Positions 50,233-59,885 are shown, counted from the first letter of the stretch. The stretch: DNA of 64,000 nucleotides from Streptomyces sp. B1I3 (GCF_030816615.1 NZ_JAUSYD010000001.1:6842501-6906500), one strand, 5' to 3'. A program made the numbers and translations. Notes: generated from the letters alone by a model not told the origin.

Positions 50233-51594
50233 TCAGCCGCGGCCACCCGCCGACGCGGTGTGCGCGTGGATCTGTTCCGCGGTGAGATAGGCGTCCGTGT
50301 ACTCGAAGTCGCGCAGGGTGGCGGGCTGGCGGGCCTGGAAACCGGTGCGTACGAAGTCGTCCCCGGCGATCGCGTTCAGCATCCAGTTGGTCAGCACCCT
50401 GGTCTTGGCGACGTTGGTCCGGAGCGCCGACCAGTGGTAGCCGCGCGCCACCGCCTGCGCGGGGAGGCCCTTCAGCTCGATGCCCAGGGGCTTGGACACG
50501 GCGTCCCGGCCGCCGAGGTCCACGACGAGACCGAGATCCTTGTGGACGTAGGGACGCAGCGGTGTGCCCCGCAGGGAGGCGATGATATTGCCGGCGAGCG
50601 CACGGCCCTGGCGCATGGCGTGCTGCGCGGTCGGCGGGCAGATGGCTCCGTCGCCCTTGGCCAGGTCCGGTACCGCCGCCGCGTCGCCCAGCGCGAACAC
50701 GCCGCCGGCTCCGGGCAGCGTCATCTCGGGAGTCACCGCGAGCCGGCCGCGTACCGTCTCGGCGTCGAGTGTGGCGACGAGCGGGCTGGCCGCGACCCCG
50801 GCGGTCCAGATCAGCGTGCGGCAGGGCAGCACCCGGCCGTCCGTGAAAGTCACCTTCTCGGGCCCCGCCTCGGCGACCGAGACCCCCAGCGAGACCTCGA
50901 TCCCGCGCTTGCGCAGGATCTCCAGGGCGCTGAGCCCGAGCTTGTCGCCGAGCTCCGGCATGAGTTTCGGCGCGATGTCGATCAGGTGCCACTTGATCAG
51001 CTTCGGGTCCAGCCGCGGGTAGTGCCGGACGGCGCTGGCCGTGAGCCGCTGCAGACACGCGGCCGTCTCCGTGCCCGCGTAACCGCCGCCCACCACGACG
51101 AACTGAAGCCGTGAGGCACGCTCGGCCTCGTCGTGACTGGCGTCGGCCAGGTCGAGCTGGGAGATGACGTGGTCGCGGATGTAGGCGGCCTCGGCCAGCG
51201 TCTTCATGCCCCGGGCGTTGTCCACGAGGCCGGGGATGTCGAACGTCCGGGTGACGCTTCCGGCAGCCAGCACCAGGTAGTCGTACGGCTCGTTCACGAT
51301 CTCGTCGGTGATCTTGCGGATGACACAGATCTTCGCCTTGGTGTCCACCCCGATGGCCCCGCCCGGCACGATGCGCGTGCGGTGGCGCCGGCTGCGGCGC
51401 AGGGAGACGGCGACCGACTGCGGGGTCAGCACACCGGAGGCCACCTGTGGAAGCAGGGGCAGGTAGAGCTGGTACGAGAACGGCGTGACGAGCGTGATGT
51501 CCGCCTCGCCGGGAGCGAGGCTGCGTTCCAGCCGGCGCACGCACTCGATCCCGGCAAAGCCGGCGCCGACAACGAGAATCCTGGGTCGTGCCAC
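50233..51594 (-). CDS. Type II NADH dehydrogenase-like FAD oxidoreductase
   Basis: A 453-residue flavoprotein of the NDH-2 type. The FAD Rossmann motif is ILVVGAGFAGIECVRRLERS, the NADH Rossmann motif is FVVVGGGYAGTETAACLQRL, and VFALGDAAAVPDLAKGDGAI binds FAD at the end. CRTLIWTAGVAASPLV is also typical. It should pass electrons from NADH to menaquinone without pumping protons. Convergent with the ligase gene (45 bp apart). Confidence 0.9.
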   Translation of the reverse strand: MARPRILVVGAGFAGIECVRRLERSLAPGEADITLVTPFSYQLYLPLLPQVASGVLTPQSVAVSLRRSRRHRTRIVPGGAIGVDTKAKICVIRKITDEIVNEPYDYLVLAAGSVTRTFDIPGLVDNARGMKTLAEAAYIRDHVISQLDLADASHDEAERASRLQFVVVGGGYAGTETAACLQRLTASAVRHYPRLDPKLIKWHLIDIAPKLMPELGDKLGLSALEILRKRGIEVSLGVSVAEAGPEKVTFTDGRVLPCRTLIWTAGVAASPLVATLDAETVRGRLAVTPEMTLPGAGGVFALGDAAAVPDLAKGDGAICPPTAQHAMRQGRALAGNIIASLRGTPLRPYVHKDLGLVVDLGGRDAVSKPLGIELKGLPAQAVARGYHWSALRTNVAKTRVLTNWMLNAIAGDDFVRTGFQARQPATLRDFEYTDAYLTAEQIHAHTASAGGRG

Positions 51595-51764
51595 GGTCTG
51601 CGTCCCTTCTCGGGCTTACGCGGTCATCGCTCGCCTGCCCCGGATCCGGGGCCAGTCACTCCTCATCCTTACCGGATGAGGCGGAGTTCGCCTCTTGTGC
51701 GGCGGGCGCGGCCCGGCCCCGCACCGGCCGCGGGTGACATGGCCCGGAGCCGGTGCGCAGGCGC

Positions 51765-53546
51765 TCACCCGTGCCAGGACCGCCAGAGTGCCGCGTACGC
51801 GCCGTCGGCCGCCACCAACTCGTCATGGCTGCCCAGCTCGCTGATCCTGCCGTCCTCGACGACCGCGATCACGTCCGCGTCGTGCGCCGTGTGCAGCCGG
51901 TGCGCGATCGCGATCACCGTACGGCCGTCCAGCACCCGGGCCAGCGAGCGCTCCAGGTGCCGGGCCGCCCGCGGGTCGAGCAGTGACGTGGCCTCGTCGA
52001 GCACCAGCGTGTGAGGATCCGCCAGTACCAGCCTGGCCAGGGCGATCTGCTGCGCCTGCGCCGGAGTGAGAGCGAGGCCGCCCGAGCCGACCTCGGTGTC
52101 CAGGCCGCCCTCCAGGGCCCCCGCCCAGCCGTCCGCGTCGACCGCCGCGAGGGACGCCCACAGCTCCGCGTCCTCGGCGCCCGTGCGGGCCAGCAGCAGG
52201 TTGTCCCGGAGCGACCCGACGAAGACGTGGTGCTCCTGGTTGACCAGGGCCACGTGCGCCCGGACGCGCTCCGCCGTCATCCGCGACAGTTCGGCCCCGC
52301 CCAGCGTGACCTCACCCGTACGGGGGGCGTAGATCCCGGCCAGCAGCCGTCCCAGGGTGGACTTGCCCGCGCCGGACGGGCCGACCAGCGCGAGGCGCGT
52401 ACCCGGGGCGACGTCCAGCGACACCTCGTGCAGGACGTCCACACCGGCGCGGTAACCGAAGCGCACGTGGTCCGCCCGCACCTGCCGGCCGTCCGGGCCG
52501 ACCAGGTCGTCACCCGCGTCCGGCTCGATCTCCCGCACGCCGACGAGCCTGGCCAGGGACACCTGGGCCACCTGCAGCTCGTCGTACCAGCGCAGGATGA
52601 GACCGATGGGGTCGATCATCATCTGCGCCAGCAGCGCGCCCGTGGTCAGCTGCCCGACCGTGAGCAGGCCCTCCATGACGAACCAGCCGCCGAGCAGCAG
52701 TACCGCGCCGAGAATCGTCACGTACGTGGCGTTGATGACGGGGAAGAGCACCGAGCGCAGGAACAGGGTGTACCGCTCCCAGGCCGTCCACTCCCCGACC
52801 CTGCGGTCCGACAGCCCGATCCTGCGGGCTCCCAGCCGGTGGGCCTCCACGGTCCGCCCCGCGTCCACGGTCTCGGCCAGCATCGCCGCCACCGACGCGT
52901 AACCGGCGGCCTCGGAGCGGTAGGCGGACGGAGCCCGGCGGAAGTACCAGCGGCAGCCGGTGATCAGCACGGGCAGGGCGATCAGCACCGCCAGGGCGAG
53001 GGGCGGGGCCGTGACCGTGAGCGCACCGAGCAGCAGCCCGACCCACACCACACCGATCGCCAGCTGCGGCACGGCCTCACGCATCGCGTTGGCCAGCCGG
53101 TCGATGTCCGTAGTGATCCTGGAGAGCAGGTCTCCGGTACCGGCCCGTTCGAGAACACCCGGCGGCAGCCCGACCGCCCGCACGAGGAAGTCCTCGCGCA
53201 GATCGGCCAGCATCTCCTCGCCGAGCATCGCACCGCGCAGCCGCATGGTCCGCGTGAAGACGGTCTGCACGATCAACGCCAGGGCGAACACGGCGGCCAT
53301 CCGCTCCAGGTGAAGGTCGGTCACCCCGTTCGAGAGGTCCTCGACCAGCCCGCCCAGCAGGTACGGCCCGGTGATCGACGCGGTGACCGCGATCGCGTTG
53401 ACGCAGACGAGTGCCGCGAACGCTCTCCGGTGACGCCGCAACAACGAGCGGACGTACGTCCGTACGGTCGCCGGTGCGCCGACCGGCAGGGTCGTCGCCG
53501 ACTCCGGGGCGGCCGGGTCGTACGCCGGTGGTGCGACGCCGATCAT
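51765..53546 (-). CDS. ABC exporter half-transporter with intact Walker A but degenerate signature
   Basis: A 593-residue type IV ABC exporter (six helices, then an ATPase). Walker A is LVGPSGAGKSTLGRLLAG (about 387-402), the Q-loop region is VNQEHHVFVGSLRDNL, and Walker B is HTLVLDEATSLLDPR with the catalytic Glu. The family signature LSGGQ is replaced by LALTPAQAQQIALARLV. The H-loop IAIAHRLHTAHDAD is intact. Its start overlaps the upstream partner's stop by four bases (ATGA), so the two form a heterodimer. Confidence 0.94.
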   Translation of the reverse strand: MIGVAPPAYDPAAPESATTLPVGAPATVRTYVRSLLRRHRRAFAALVCVNAIAVTASITGPYLLGGLVEDLSNGVTDLHLERMAAVFALALIVQTVFTRTMRLRGAMLGEEMLADLREDFLVRAVGLPPGVLERAGTGDLLSRITTDIDRLANAMREAVPQLAIGVVWVGLLLGALTVTAPPLALAVLIALPVLITGCRWYFRRAPSAYRSEAAGYASVAAMLAETVDAGRTVEAHRLGARRIGLSDRRVGEWTAWERYTLFLRSVLFPVINATYVTILGAVLLLGGWFVMEGLLTVGQLTTGALLAQMMIDPIGLILRWYDELQVAQVSLARLVGVREIEPDAGDDLVGPDGRQVRADHVRFGYRAGVDVLHEVSLDVAPGTRLALVGPSGAGKSTLGRLLAGIYAPRTGEVTLGGAELSRMTAERVRAHVALVNQEHHVFVGSLRDNLLLARTGAEDAELWASLAAVDADGWAGALEGGLDTEVGSGGLALTPAQAQQIALARLVLADPHTLVLDEATSLLDPRAARHLERSLARVLDGRTVIAIAHRLHTAHDADVIAVVEDGRISELGSHDELVAADGAYAALWRSWHG

Positions 53547-55543
53547 GCCCTCTCCTCGATTTCCTCGATCGCCTCGACCGACCCCAGGGTGTCGATTCCG
53601 GCGAGCTCCTCGGATGCGGCGGGTGCCGCGATCTCGTCGTCGGACTCACGGGTGACGACCGCCCGGTAGCGCGGCTCCTGCACCAGCAGTTCGCGGTGGG
53701 AGCCGACCGCCACGACCGTGCCGCCGTGCACCAGCACCACACGGTCGGCGCAGTCCAGCAACAGCGGGGACGAGGCGAACGCCACCGTCGTACGGCCCTC
53801 ACGCAACCGCTTGATGCCCGCGGCCACCCGGGCCTCCGTGTGGGAGTCGACGGCGGACGTCGGCTCGTCGAGGACCAGCACCTCCGGGTCGGTGACCAGC
53901 GAACGGGCCAGCGCGAGCCGCTGGCGCTGGCCCCCGGACAGGGACCGGCCGCGTTCGGTGATCCGGGTGCGCATGGGATCGCCCTCCGTGTCGAGCGACG
54001 CCTGGGCCAGCGCACTCAGCACGTCACCGCACTGGGCGGCGGTCAGCGCGTCCTCGGCGCTGACCGCCCCGGAGGACGGTACGTCGAGCAACTCCCGCAA
54101 GGTGCCGGAGAGCAGTACCTGATCCTTGTCCTGGACGAGTACCGCGGCCCGGGCGGACTCGAGCGGCAGCTCATCCAGCGGCACGCCGCCGAGCAGGACC
54201 GACGGGACCGGCGGGGACGTGTCCTCGGCCTCGCCGTGGACCGTGTCCCCGGTCTCGGGGTGGGACGTCTCCGCGGCTCGCTGCGCTTCTCCCGTCCCGG
54301 CCCGCGGCGTCTCCCCGGTCCCGGCGTGCCGCGTGGTTCCGGTCGCGGCGTGCTGCGCGTCTCCGGTCCCGTTGTGTGACGTGTTCCCGGTCTCGGCGTG
54401 CCCGCCGAGACGCTCGGCGAGCCGGCCCGCCTCGTCGGGATCACCGCAGACCACGGCGGTGAACAGGCCCCGCGGCGCCATCAGTCCGGTCACCGGGTCG
54501 TAGAGATCACCCTCGGGCGCCATGGCGTCCATCGTCGAGGGCCGGGCGCTGCGCCGCAGCGACAGCACCCGGACCGCGCGCTGGGCGGACGGCCGGGAGA
54601 AGGAGTACGCCATGGCGATCTCCTCGAAGTGCCGCAGGGGGAAGAGCATCAGCGTCGCCGCGCTGTACACGGTGACCAGTTGACCCACGTCGATCCGGCC
54701 GTCGCCGGCCAGCGTCGCCCCGTACCAGACCAGTGAGATCAGCAGAGCCCCGGGCAGCAGCACCTGGATCGCGGAGATGAGCGCCCACATCCGCGCGCTG
54801 TGCACGGCGGCCTCACGGACCTCCTGGGAGGCGCGCCGGTAGCGGCCCAGGAACAGTTCCTCGCCCCCGATGCCGCGCAGCACCCGCAGCCCGGCGACCG
54901 TGTCGGAGGCCAACTCGGTGGCCCGGCCCGCCTTCTCGCGCTGCAGGTCCGCCCGCTGGGTGGCCCGGGGGAGCAGTGGCAGGACGGCCAGTGCGAGGAC
55001 GGGTACGGCGACGGCCACCAGCACGCCGAGCGAGGGCAGGTACAGGACGAGCCCGACGCAGATCAGGACGAGCGCGGTGGCGGCGGCCACGAAGCGCGAC
55101 AGTGCCTCGACGAACCAGCCGATCTTCTCCACGTCTCCCGTGGAGACGGCGACGACCTCGCCCGCCGCGACCCGCCGCGTCAGTGCCGAGCCGAGCTCGG
55201 CCGTCTTGCGGGCCAGTAGTTGCTGGACGCGCGCCGCGGCGGTGATCCAGTTGGTGACCGCCGTCCGGTGGAGCATCGTGTCGGCCACGGCGATGAGGAC
55301 GCCCAGGAGGACGATGAGCGCCCCGGCCAGGGCGAGACCCCTGCCGGACCGGTCGATGACGGCCTGGACCGCCAGCCCCACGGTGAGCGGCAGCCCGGCG
55401 ATCGCACACTGGTGCAGCAGCCCCCAGGAGAGGGACTTGAGCTGGCCGGTGAGCTGACTGCGGCCGAGCCAGAACAGAAACCGTGGGCCTGAACGGACAT
55501 CGGGGTCGCCGGGATCCGAGTACGGAAGATCGCGAATCTGCAT
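53543..55543 (-). CDS. ABC exporter half-transporter lacking Walker A, with repeat insertion
   Basis: A 666-residue partner of the next gene. The membrane part is normal. At the Walker A position the sequence reads FTAVVCGDPDEAGRLAERLG, with no GxxGxGK(S/T). Then comes a Thr/Gly/His-rich insert of about 65 residues containing five 8-residue tandem repeats. The signature LSGGQRQRLALARSL (about 531-545) and Walker B VLVLDEPTSAVD are intact; the H-loop His is replaced (VAFASSPLLL). So only the composite site built from the partner's Walker A and this protein's LSGGQ can bind ATP canonically. Start ATG 55543; the frame runs further upstream. Confidence 0.93.
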   Translation of the reverse strand: MQIRDLPYSDPGDPDVRSGPRFLFWLGRSQLTGQLKSLSWGLLHQCAIAGLPLTVGLAVQAVIDRSGRGLALAGALIVLLGVLIAVADTMLHRTAVTNWITAAARVQQLLARKTAELGSALTRRVAAGEVVAVSTGDVEKIGWFVEALSRFVAAATALVLICVGLVLYLPSLGVLVAVAVPVLALAVLPLLPRATQRADLQREKAGRATELASDTVAGLRVLRGIGGEELFLGRYRRASQEVREAAVHSARMWALISAIQVLLPGALLISLVWYGATLAGDGRIDVGQLVTVYSAATLMLFPLRHFEEIAMAYSFSRPSAQRAVRVLSLRRSARPSTMDAMAPEGDLYDPVTGLMAPRGLFTAVVCGDPDEAGRLAERLGGHAETGNTSHNGTGDAQHAATGTTRHAGTGETPRAGTGEAQRAAETSHPETGDTVHGEAEDTSPPVPSVLLGGVPLDELPLESARAAVLVQDKDQVLLSGTLRELLDVPSSGAVSAEDALTAAQCGDVLSALAQASLDTEGDPMRTRITERGRSLSGGQRQRLALARSLVTDPEVLVLDEPTSAVDSHTEARVAAGIKRLREGRTTVAFASSPLLLDCADRVVLVHGGTVVAVGSHRELLVQEPRYRAVVTRESDDEIAAPAASEELAGIDTLGSVEAIEEIEERA
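54272..54391 (-). repeat. Five 24-bp tandem repeats coding for an 8-residue motif
   Basis: In the ABC subunit, residues about 385-424 are five in-frame copies of T-G-x-x-x-(H/R)-(A/N)-(G/A): TGNTSHNG, TGDAQHAA, TGTTRHAG, TGETPRAG and TGEAQRAA. A sixth related piece (ETSHPETGD) follows. The insert sits between the lost Walker A and the Q-loop region. Confidence 0.9.
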
Positions 55544-55731
55544 GACGTCCCAAGGATCGGAAGGGCGGAGACCCGTGGCGGGCCGCGTGGAACATGGGGG
55601 ACCAAACCGTGCAAGGTTCGCGTCCCGCGCCCGTCCGAGGCAACCGATTAATCGCGCCGGAGCGGCGGAGACCGTCTCCGGGTGACCGGTGCGGGTCCCC
55701 GCGCGGGTGTGGCCTCGGCCCCTGTCCTCGC

Positions 55732-55777
55732 CTCGCGGCCTCGCCCCGCGGACTCGTCCGCGGGGCGAGGCCGCGAG
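55732..55777 (-). terminator. Perfect 21-bp hairpin after the GH109-like gene
   Basis: The 21-nt arm 55732-55752 (CTCGCGGCCTCG...CGCGGA) is the exact complement of 55757-55777, with loop CTCG. It ends 20 bp past the stop codon. The rest of the gap to 55544 holds the ABC operon promoter and no gene. Confidence 0.9.
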
Positions 55778-55797
55778 GAGCCAGGACCCGGTCCGCC

Positions 55798-57222
55798 CTA
55801 CTCCGCGGGCCGCTCGGAGTCCATGCCCGGCCGGGACTTCTCCCACTCGCCACGGGTGAAGTCCGGTATCTGCTGCGGAGCGCCCTTGGCCTTGACGGAG
55901 AGGTGACTCAGCGGCACCGGCGCCGTCCAGGTGGCCGCGTCGTACACGTCGAAGTCGGGCGCGAGCCCGAGGCGCATGCACTGCATCAGCCGGAACACCA
56001 GCATGTAGTCCATTCCCCCGTGCCCACCGGGCGGATCGGCGTGTTCCTTCCACAGCCAGTGGTCGAAGTCGGCGTAGGCGGAGAAGTCCCCCCACTGGTC
56101 GTCCGTGTGATCGGGCTCGAGGTAGATCCGCGCCGGGTAGTCCTCGAAGACCCCCTTCGTGCCGCCGAGACTGTTGATCCGTGAGTACGGGTGGGGCGTC
56201 GACACGTCGTGTTCGAGGCGGATCACGCGGCCCTTGGCGGTCTGGACGAGACTGATCGTCCGGTCGCTCTCGATGTACGTCTCCTTCCAGCTCGGGTCAC
56301 CGGCCGGCATGTGCTTCTCGCGGTACTCGGCGAGACCGAGCGAGGGGGAGCCGACGCTGGTGATGCTCACCGCGCGGTCACCCCGGTTGATGTCCATGTA
56401 GTTGGCGACCGGCCCGAAGCCGTGGTTGGGATAGAGATCGCCGCGCAGCCGGGTGTGCCACAGCCGCCGCCAAGGGCCCTCGTAGTAGTCGGGGTCGAAC
56501 ATCAGGCCGCGCAGATCATGGTTGTACGCGCCCGCGCCGTGCAGCAGGTTCTCCAACTGCATGCAGTGCCGGCGGGTCCGCTCCGAGAGATCGACCAACT
56601 CCCAGAGCTGGTCGAGCCGCAGGGCGACAGGACACTCGACGCCGACGTGCTTGCCGTTGAGCATGGCGGTCTTCGCCATCTCGAAGTGGAAGTCCCAGGG
56701 CGTCGCCACGTAGACGAAGTCGATGTCCCCGCGCTTGCAGAGGTTCTCGTAGTCGTCCTCCCCCTTCGTGTACACGGCGGGGGCCGGCCTGCCCGCCGCT
56801 GTCACCTTCGCGGCCGCCCGCTCGGCCTTGGCCCGCACGGGGTCGCAGACGGCGACGACCCGGACGCCGGTGACGGCGAGGAACAGGTCGATCATGCTGC
56901 CGCCGCGGTTGCCGAGCCCCACGATGCCGACCCGCACGGTGGAGCGCCGACCGAAGGGCACCCCGGCCATGGTCGCGCCCCTGCGGGCGGGGGTGGACGC
57001 GGGGGAGCCGGCGCCGGCCGGAGGGCGGTCCGCCGCCGAGGCCGTACCGCTGCCGAGTGTTCCGAGGCCGAGCCCGGCACCGGCGACGCCGGCTGCTCCG
57101 GCCGTGGTGCGAAGCACCGAACGACGGCTCAGCGAGCCGTCGTTCGCGGTCCGGTGGTCCTGGTTCCGGTCGTGGTCGTGGTCCTGGTTCCGGTCCTGGG
57201 CCTGTGAAGCGTCGTCATTCAT
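55798..57222 (-). CDS. Tat-exported Gfo/Idh/MocA oxidoreductase, GH109-like
   Basis: A 474-residue protein. The N-terminus is very hydrophilic (QDRNQDHDHDRNQDHR), followed by a Tat signal SRRSVLRTTAGAAGVAGAG (Arg-Arg at 33-34). The NAD-binding motif is VGIVGLGNRGGSMIDLF, and VECPVALRLDQLWEL, NHGFGPVANYMDINRGDR and KGEDDYENLCKRGDIDFVYV match NAD-dependent alpha-N-acetylgalactosaminidases of GH109. These use NAD for an elimination-type glycoside cleavage. The substrate here is unproven. ATG 57222 is the start of the hydrophilic part. Confidence 0.87.
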   Translation of the reverse strand: MNDDASQAQDRNQDHDHDRNQDHRTANDGSLSRRSVLRTTAGAAGVAGAGLGLGTLGSGTASAADRPPAGAGSPASTPARRGATMAGVPFGRRSTVRVGIVGLGNRGGSMIDLFLAVTGVRVVAVCDPVRAKAERAAAKVTAAGRPAPAVYTKGEDDYENLCKRGDIDFVYVATPWDFHFEMAKTAMLNGKHVGVECPVALRLDQLWELVDLSERTRRHCMQLENLLHGAGAYNHDLRGLMFDPDYYEGPWRRLWHTRLRGDLYPNHGFGPVANYMDINRGDRAVSITSVGSPSLGLAEYREKHMPAGDPSWKETYIESDRTISLVQTAKGRVIRLEHDVSTPHPYSRINSLGGTKGVFEDYPARIYLEPDHTDDQWGDFSAYADFDHWLWKEHADPPGGHGGMDYMLVFRLMQCMRLGLAPDFDVYDAATWTAPVPLSHLSVKAKGAPQQIPDFTRGEWEKSRPGMDSERPAE

Positions 57223-57507
57223 CGAGCCTCCAGAAAGGGGGATCCGACGGTGCGCGTACGGTCCGGAACCTGGAAGGGCGTGACGGTTCCCGAACCTCGT
57301 CAAGGACCCTGGACGGCGGGAACACCGATCCGCAAGGGACGCGATTGGACTCTCGCGCCCAAACCATGGACTTTCCCATGGCTTTCCCGCGGCGCAGAAA
57401 ACGCCCCCTCGACGTGGCCGCGGAGGGCCCGGGGGCGTCACCGGGGCGACGGAGTCAGGCGGCCTGCCCTGCGGCCCACAGGGCCCGCCGAGCCAGGGGT
57501 GACGGCC
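57223..57507. other. Intergenic region between GH109-like and MarR genes
   Basis: Contains the promoter of the GH109-like gene (right of 57223). CGCCCCC (near 57404) and GGGGGCG (near 57430) form a loose dyad that may terminate the MarR transcript. No gene is seen. Confidence 0.45.
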
Positions 57508-57951
57508 TCAGCAGCGGCGCTCAGGCATCCCGTCGACCAGAGCGGTCATCAGACCGCCCAGCACCTCGCGCTGTTCGGTGGTCAGGGGGGCCAGGATCTC
57601 TTCCGCTGCCGCCTTGCGCGCGTCGCGCAGCGAGCGGAGCACAGTCCGGCCCGCATCGGTCATCTCGATGCGGACCACCCGGCGGTTGGTCGGATCGGGG
57701 ACACGGCGCACCCGGCCGCTCGCCTCCAGGCCGTCCACCAGGGTGGTCACCGCCCGCGGGACGACGTCCAGCCGCGCGGCCAGGTCGGCCATCCGGGGCG
57801 GCCCGTCGTAGTGCGCGACCGTGCGCAGCAGACGGAACTGCGCCGGTGTGATGCCTATCGGCTCCAGTTGCCGGCCCTGGATGCGCTGGAGGCGGCGCGT
57901 CAGTCTCAGCAGCTGCTCGGCGAGGAGGCCGTCGGAGTCGGGGGAGTCCAT
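57508..57951 (-). CDS. MarR family transcriptional regulator
   Basis: A 147-residue MarR protein. The winged helix-turn-helix is PPRMADLAARLDVVPRAVTT followed by LVDGLEASGRVRRVPDPTNR (wing DPTNRR). Divergent from an ABC exporter gene with two dyads in between, the usual arrangement for a drug-inducible exporter. Start ATG 57951. Confidence 0.93.
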   Translation of the reverse strand: MDSPDSDGLLAEQLLRLTRRLQRIQGRQLEPIGITPAQFRLLRTVAHYDGPPRMADLAARLDVVPRAVTTLVDGLEASGRVRRVPDPTNRRVVRIEMTDAGRTVLRSLRDARKAAAEEILAPLTTEQREVLGGLMTALVDGMPERRC

Positions 57952-57955
57952 GAGG

Positions 57956-58000
57956 GAACAATATCAGGACCTTGTTCATTGTGAGTAGAGGTAACAATGA
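57956..58000. promoter_or_regulatory. Twin MarR operators
   Basis: GAACAA (57956-57961) with TTGTTC (57972-57977), spacer 10, and TCATTGT (57976-57982) with ACAATGA (57994-58000), spacer 11. The two perfect dyads overlap by two bases between the divergent starts; the second is the longer. Either or both could bind MarR dimers. Confidence 0.7.
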
Positions 58001-58079
58001 GCTAAGCTCTCACATCTGCACACCCGTCGCCGCACGCCTCCGTTCCGCGCCTGCCGGCCACATGCTGTCGAAGGAGCCC

Positions 58080-59885
58080 ATGAAACCCGACGAACCCCTG
58101 TGGACACCCCCCGCCGGAGACGCCGGGCAGCCGCCCGCCGAGCTCCGCCGCATCTTCCGCCTCTTCCACCCGTACCGCGGCAGACTCGCGGTGGTCGGGC
58201 TGCTGGTCGGCGCCTCGTCACTGGTGTCGGTCGCCTCCCCGTTCCTGCTCCGCGAGATCCTGGACACCGCGATCCCCCAGGGGCGCACGGGACTGCTCAC
58301 GCTGCTCGCCCTCGGCATGATCCTCACCGCCGTGACGAACAGCGTCTTCGGCGTCCTGCAGACCCTGATCTCCACGACGGTCGGCCAGCGCGTCATGCAC
58401 GACCTGCGGACCGCCGTCTACGCACAGTTGCAGCGGATGCCGCTCGCCTTCTTCACCAGGACCCGCACGGGCGAGGTCCAGTCGCGCATCGCCAACGACA
58501 TCGGCGGTATGCAGGCGACGGTCACCTCCACCGCGACCTCGCTGGTCTCCAACCTCACCGCGGTCATCGCCACCGTGGTCGCCATGCTCGCGCTCGACTG
58601 GCGCCTCACGGTCGTCTCGCTGCTCCTGCTGCCGGCCTTCGTCTGGATCAGCCGCCGTGTCGGCCGGGAGCGCAAGAAGATCACCACCCAGCGCCAGAAG
58701 CAGATGGCCGCCATGGCGGCGACGGTCACCGAGTCGCTGTCGGTCAGCGGCATCCTGCTCGGCCGCACCATGGGCCGCTCGGACTCGCTCACCCGGGGAT
58801 TCGCCGAGGAGTCGGAGCGCCTCGTCGACCTCGAAGTGCGCTCCAACATGGCCGGACGCTGGCGCATGTCGACGATCGGCATCGTGATGGCCGCCATGCC
58901 CGCCGTCATCTACTGGGCCGCCGGACTCACGCTCCAGTCGGGTGCCACTGCCGTGTCCCTCGGGACCCTGGTCGCCTTCGTCTCCCTTCAGCAGGGGCTC
59001 TTCCGGCCCGCGGTGAGCCTGCTCTCCACCGGCGTGCAGATGCAGACGTCCCTGGCCCTGTTCCAGCGGATCTTCGAGTATCTCGACCTCGAGGTAGACA
59101 TCACGGAGCCCGAGAAGCCCGTGCGGCTCGAGAAGATCCGCGGCGAGGTCTCCTTCGAGGACGTCACCTTCGGCTACGACGAGAAGAGCGGCCCGACCCT
59201 GAGCGGCATCGACGTGACCGTGCCCGCCGGCACGAGCCTGGCTGTCGTCGGCCCCACCGGTTCCGGCAAATCAACCCTCAGCTACCTGGTACCGCGGCTC
59301 TACGACGTGACGGGCGGCCGGGTCGCGATCGACGGTGTCGACGTGAGGGACCTCGACTTCGACACGCTCGCCCGGGCCGTCGGCGTCGTCTCGCAGGAGA
59401 CGTATCTCTTCCACGCCTCGGTCGCGGAGAACCTCCGCTTCGCCAAGCCGGACGCCACCGCGGAGGAGATCGAGGCCGCGGCCCGCACGGCTCAGATCCA
59501 CGACCACATCGCCTCCCTGCCCGACGGTTACGACACCCTGGTCGGCGAGCGCGGCTACCGCTTCTCGGGCGGCGAGAAACAGCGGCTCGCGATCGCCCGC
59601 ACGATTCTCCGGGACCCGCCCGTGCTCATCCTCGACGAGGCGACCAGCGCCCTCGACACCCGTACGGAACACGCCGTCCAGCAAGCGATCGACGCGCTCT
59701 CCAAGGGCCGCACCACCCTCACCATCGCCCACCGTCTGTCGACCGTCCGGGACGCGGACCAGATCGTCGTCCTGGACAACGGCCGGGCTGCCGAGCGCGG
59801 GACGCACGAAGAACTGCTCGAGCGGGACGGCCGCTACGCCGCGCTGATCCGCCGCGACAGCCACCTGGCCCCTACGGTCACCTGA
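58080..59885 (+). CDS. ABC multidrug exporter (homodimeric type)
   Basis: A 601-residue full half-transporter with normal ATPase motifs: Walker A VVGPTGSGKSTLSYLVPRLY, Q-loop VVSQETYLFHASVAENLRFA, signature FSGGEKQRLAIARTI (FSGGE for LSGGQ, a common variant) and Walker B VLILDEATSALDTRTEH. Six membrane helices precede it. Likely exports a toxic compound under MarR control. ATG 58080 has AAGGAG in front. Confidence 0.95.
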   Translation: MKPDEPLWTPPAGDAGQPPAELRRIFRLFHPYRGRLAVVGLLVGASSLVSVASPFLLREILDTAIPQGRTGLLTLLALGMILTAVTNSVFGVLQTLISTTVGQRVMHDLRTAVYAQLQRMPLAFFTRTRTGEVQSRIANDIGGMQATVTSTATSLVSNLTAVIATVVAMLALDWRLTVVSLLLLPAFVWISRRVGRERKKITTQRQKQMAAMAATVTESLSVSGILLGRTMGRSDSLTRGFAEESERLVDLEVRSNMAGRWRMSTIGIVMAAMPAVIYWAAGLTLQSGATAVSLGTLVAFVSLQQGLFRPAVSLLSTGVQMQTSLALFQRIFEYLDLEVDITEPEKPVRLEKIRGEVSFEDVTFGYDEKSGPTLSGIDVTVPAGTSLAVVGPTGSGKSTLSYLVPRLYDVTGGRVAIDGVDVRDLDFDTLARAVGVVSQETYLFHASVAENLRFAKPDATAEEIEAAARTAQIHDHIASLPDGYDTLVGERGYRFSGGEKQRLAIARTILRDPPVLILDEATSALDTRTEHAVQQAIDALSKGRTTLTIAHRLSTVRDADQIVVLDNGRAAERGTHEELLERDGRYAALIRRDSHLAPTVT

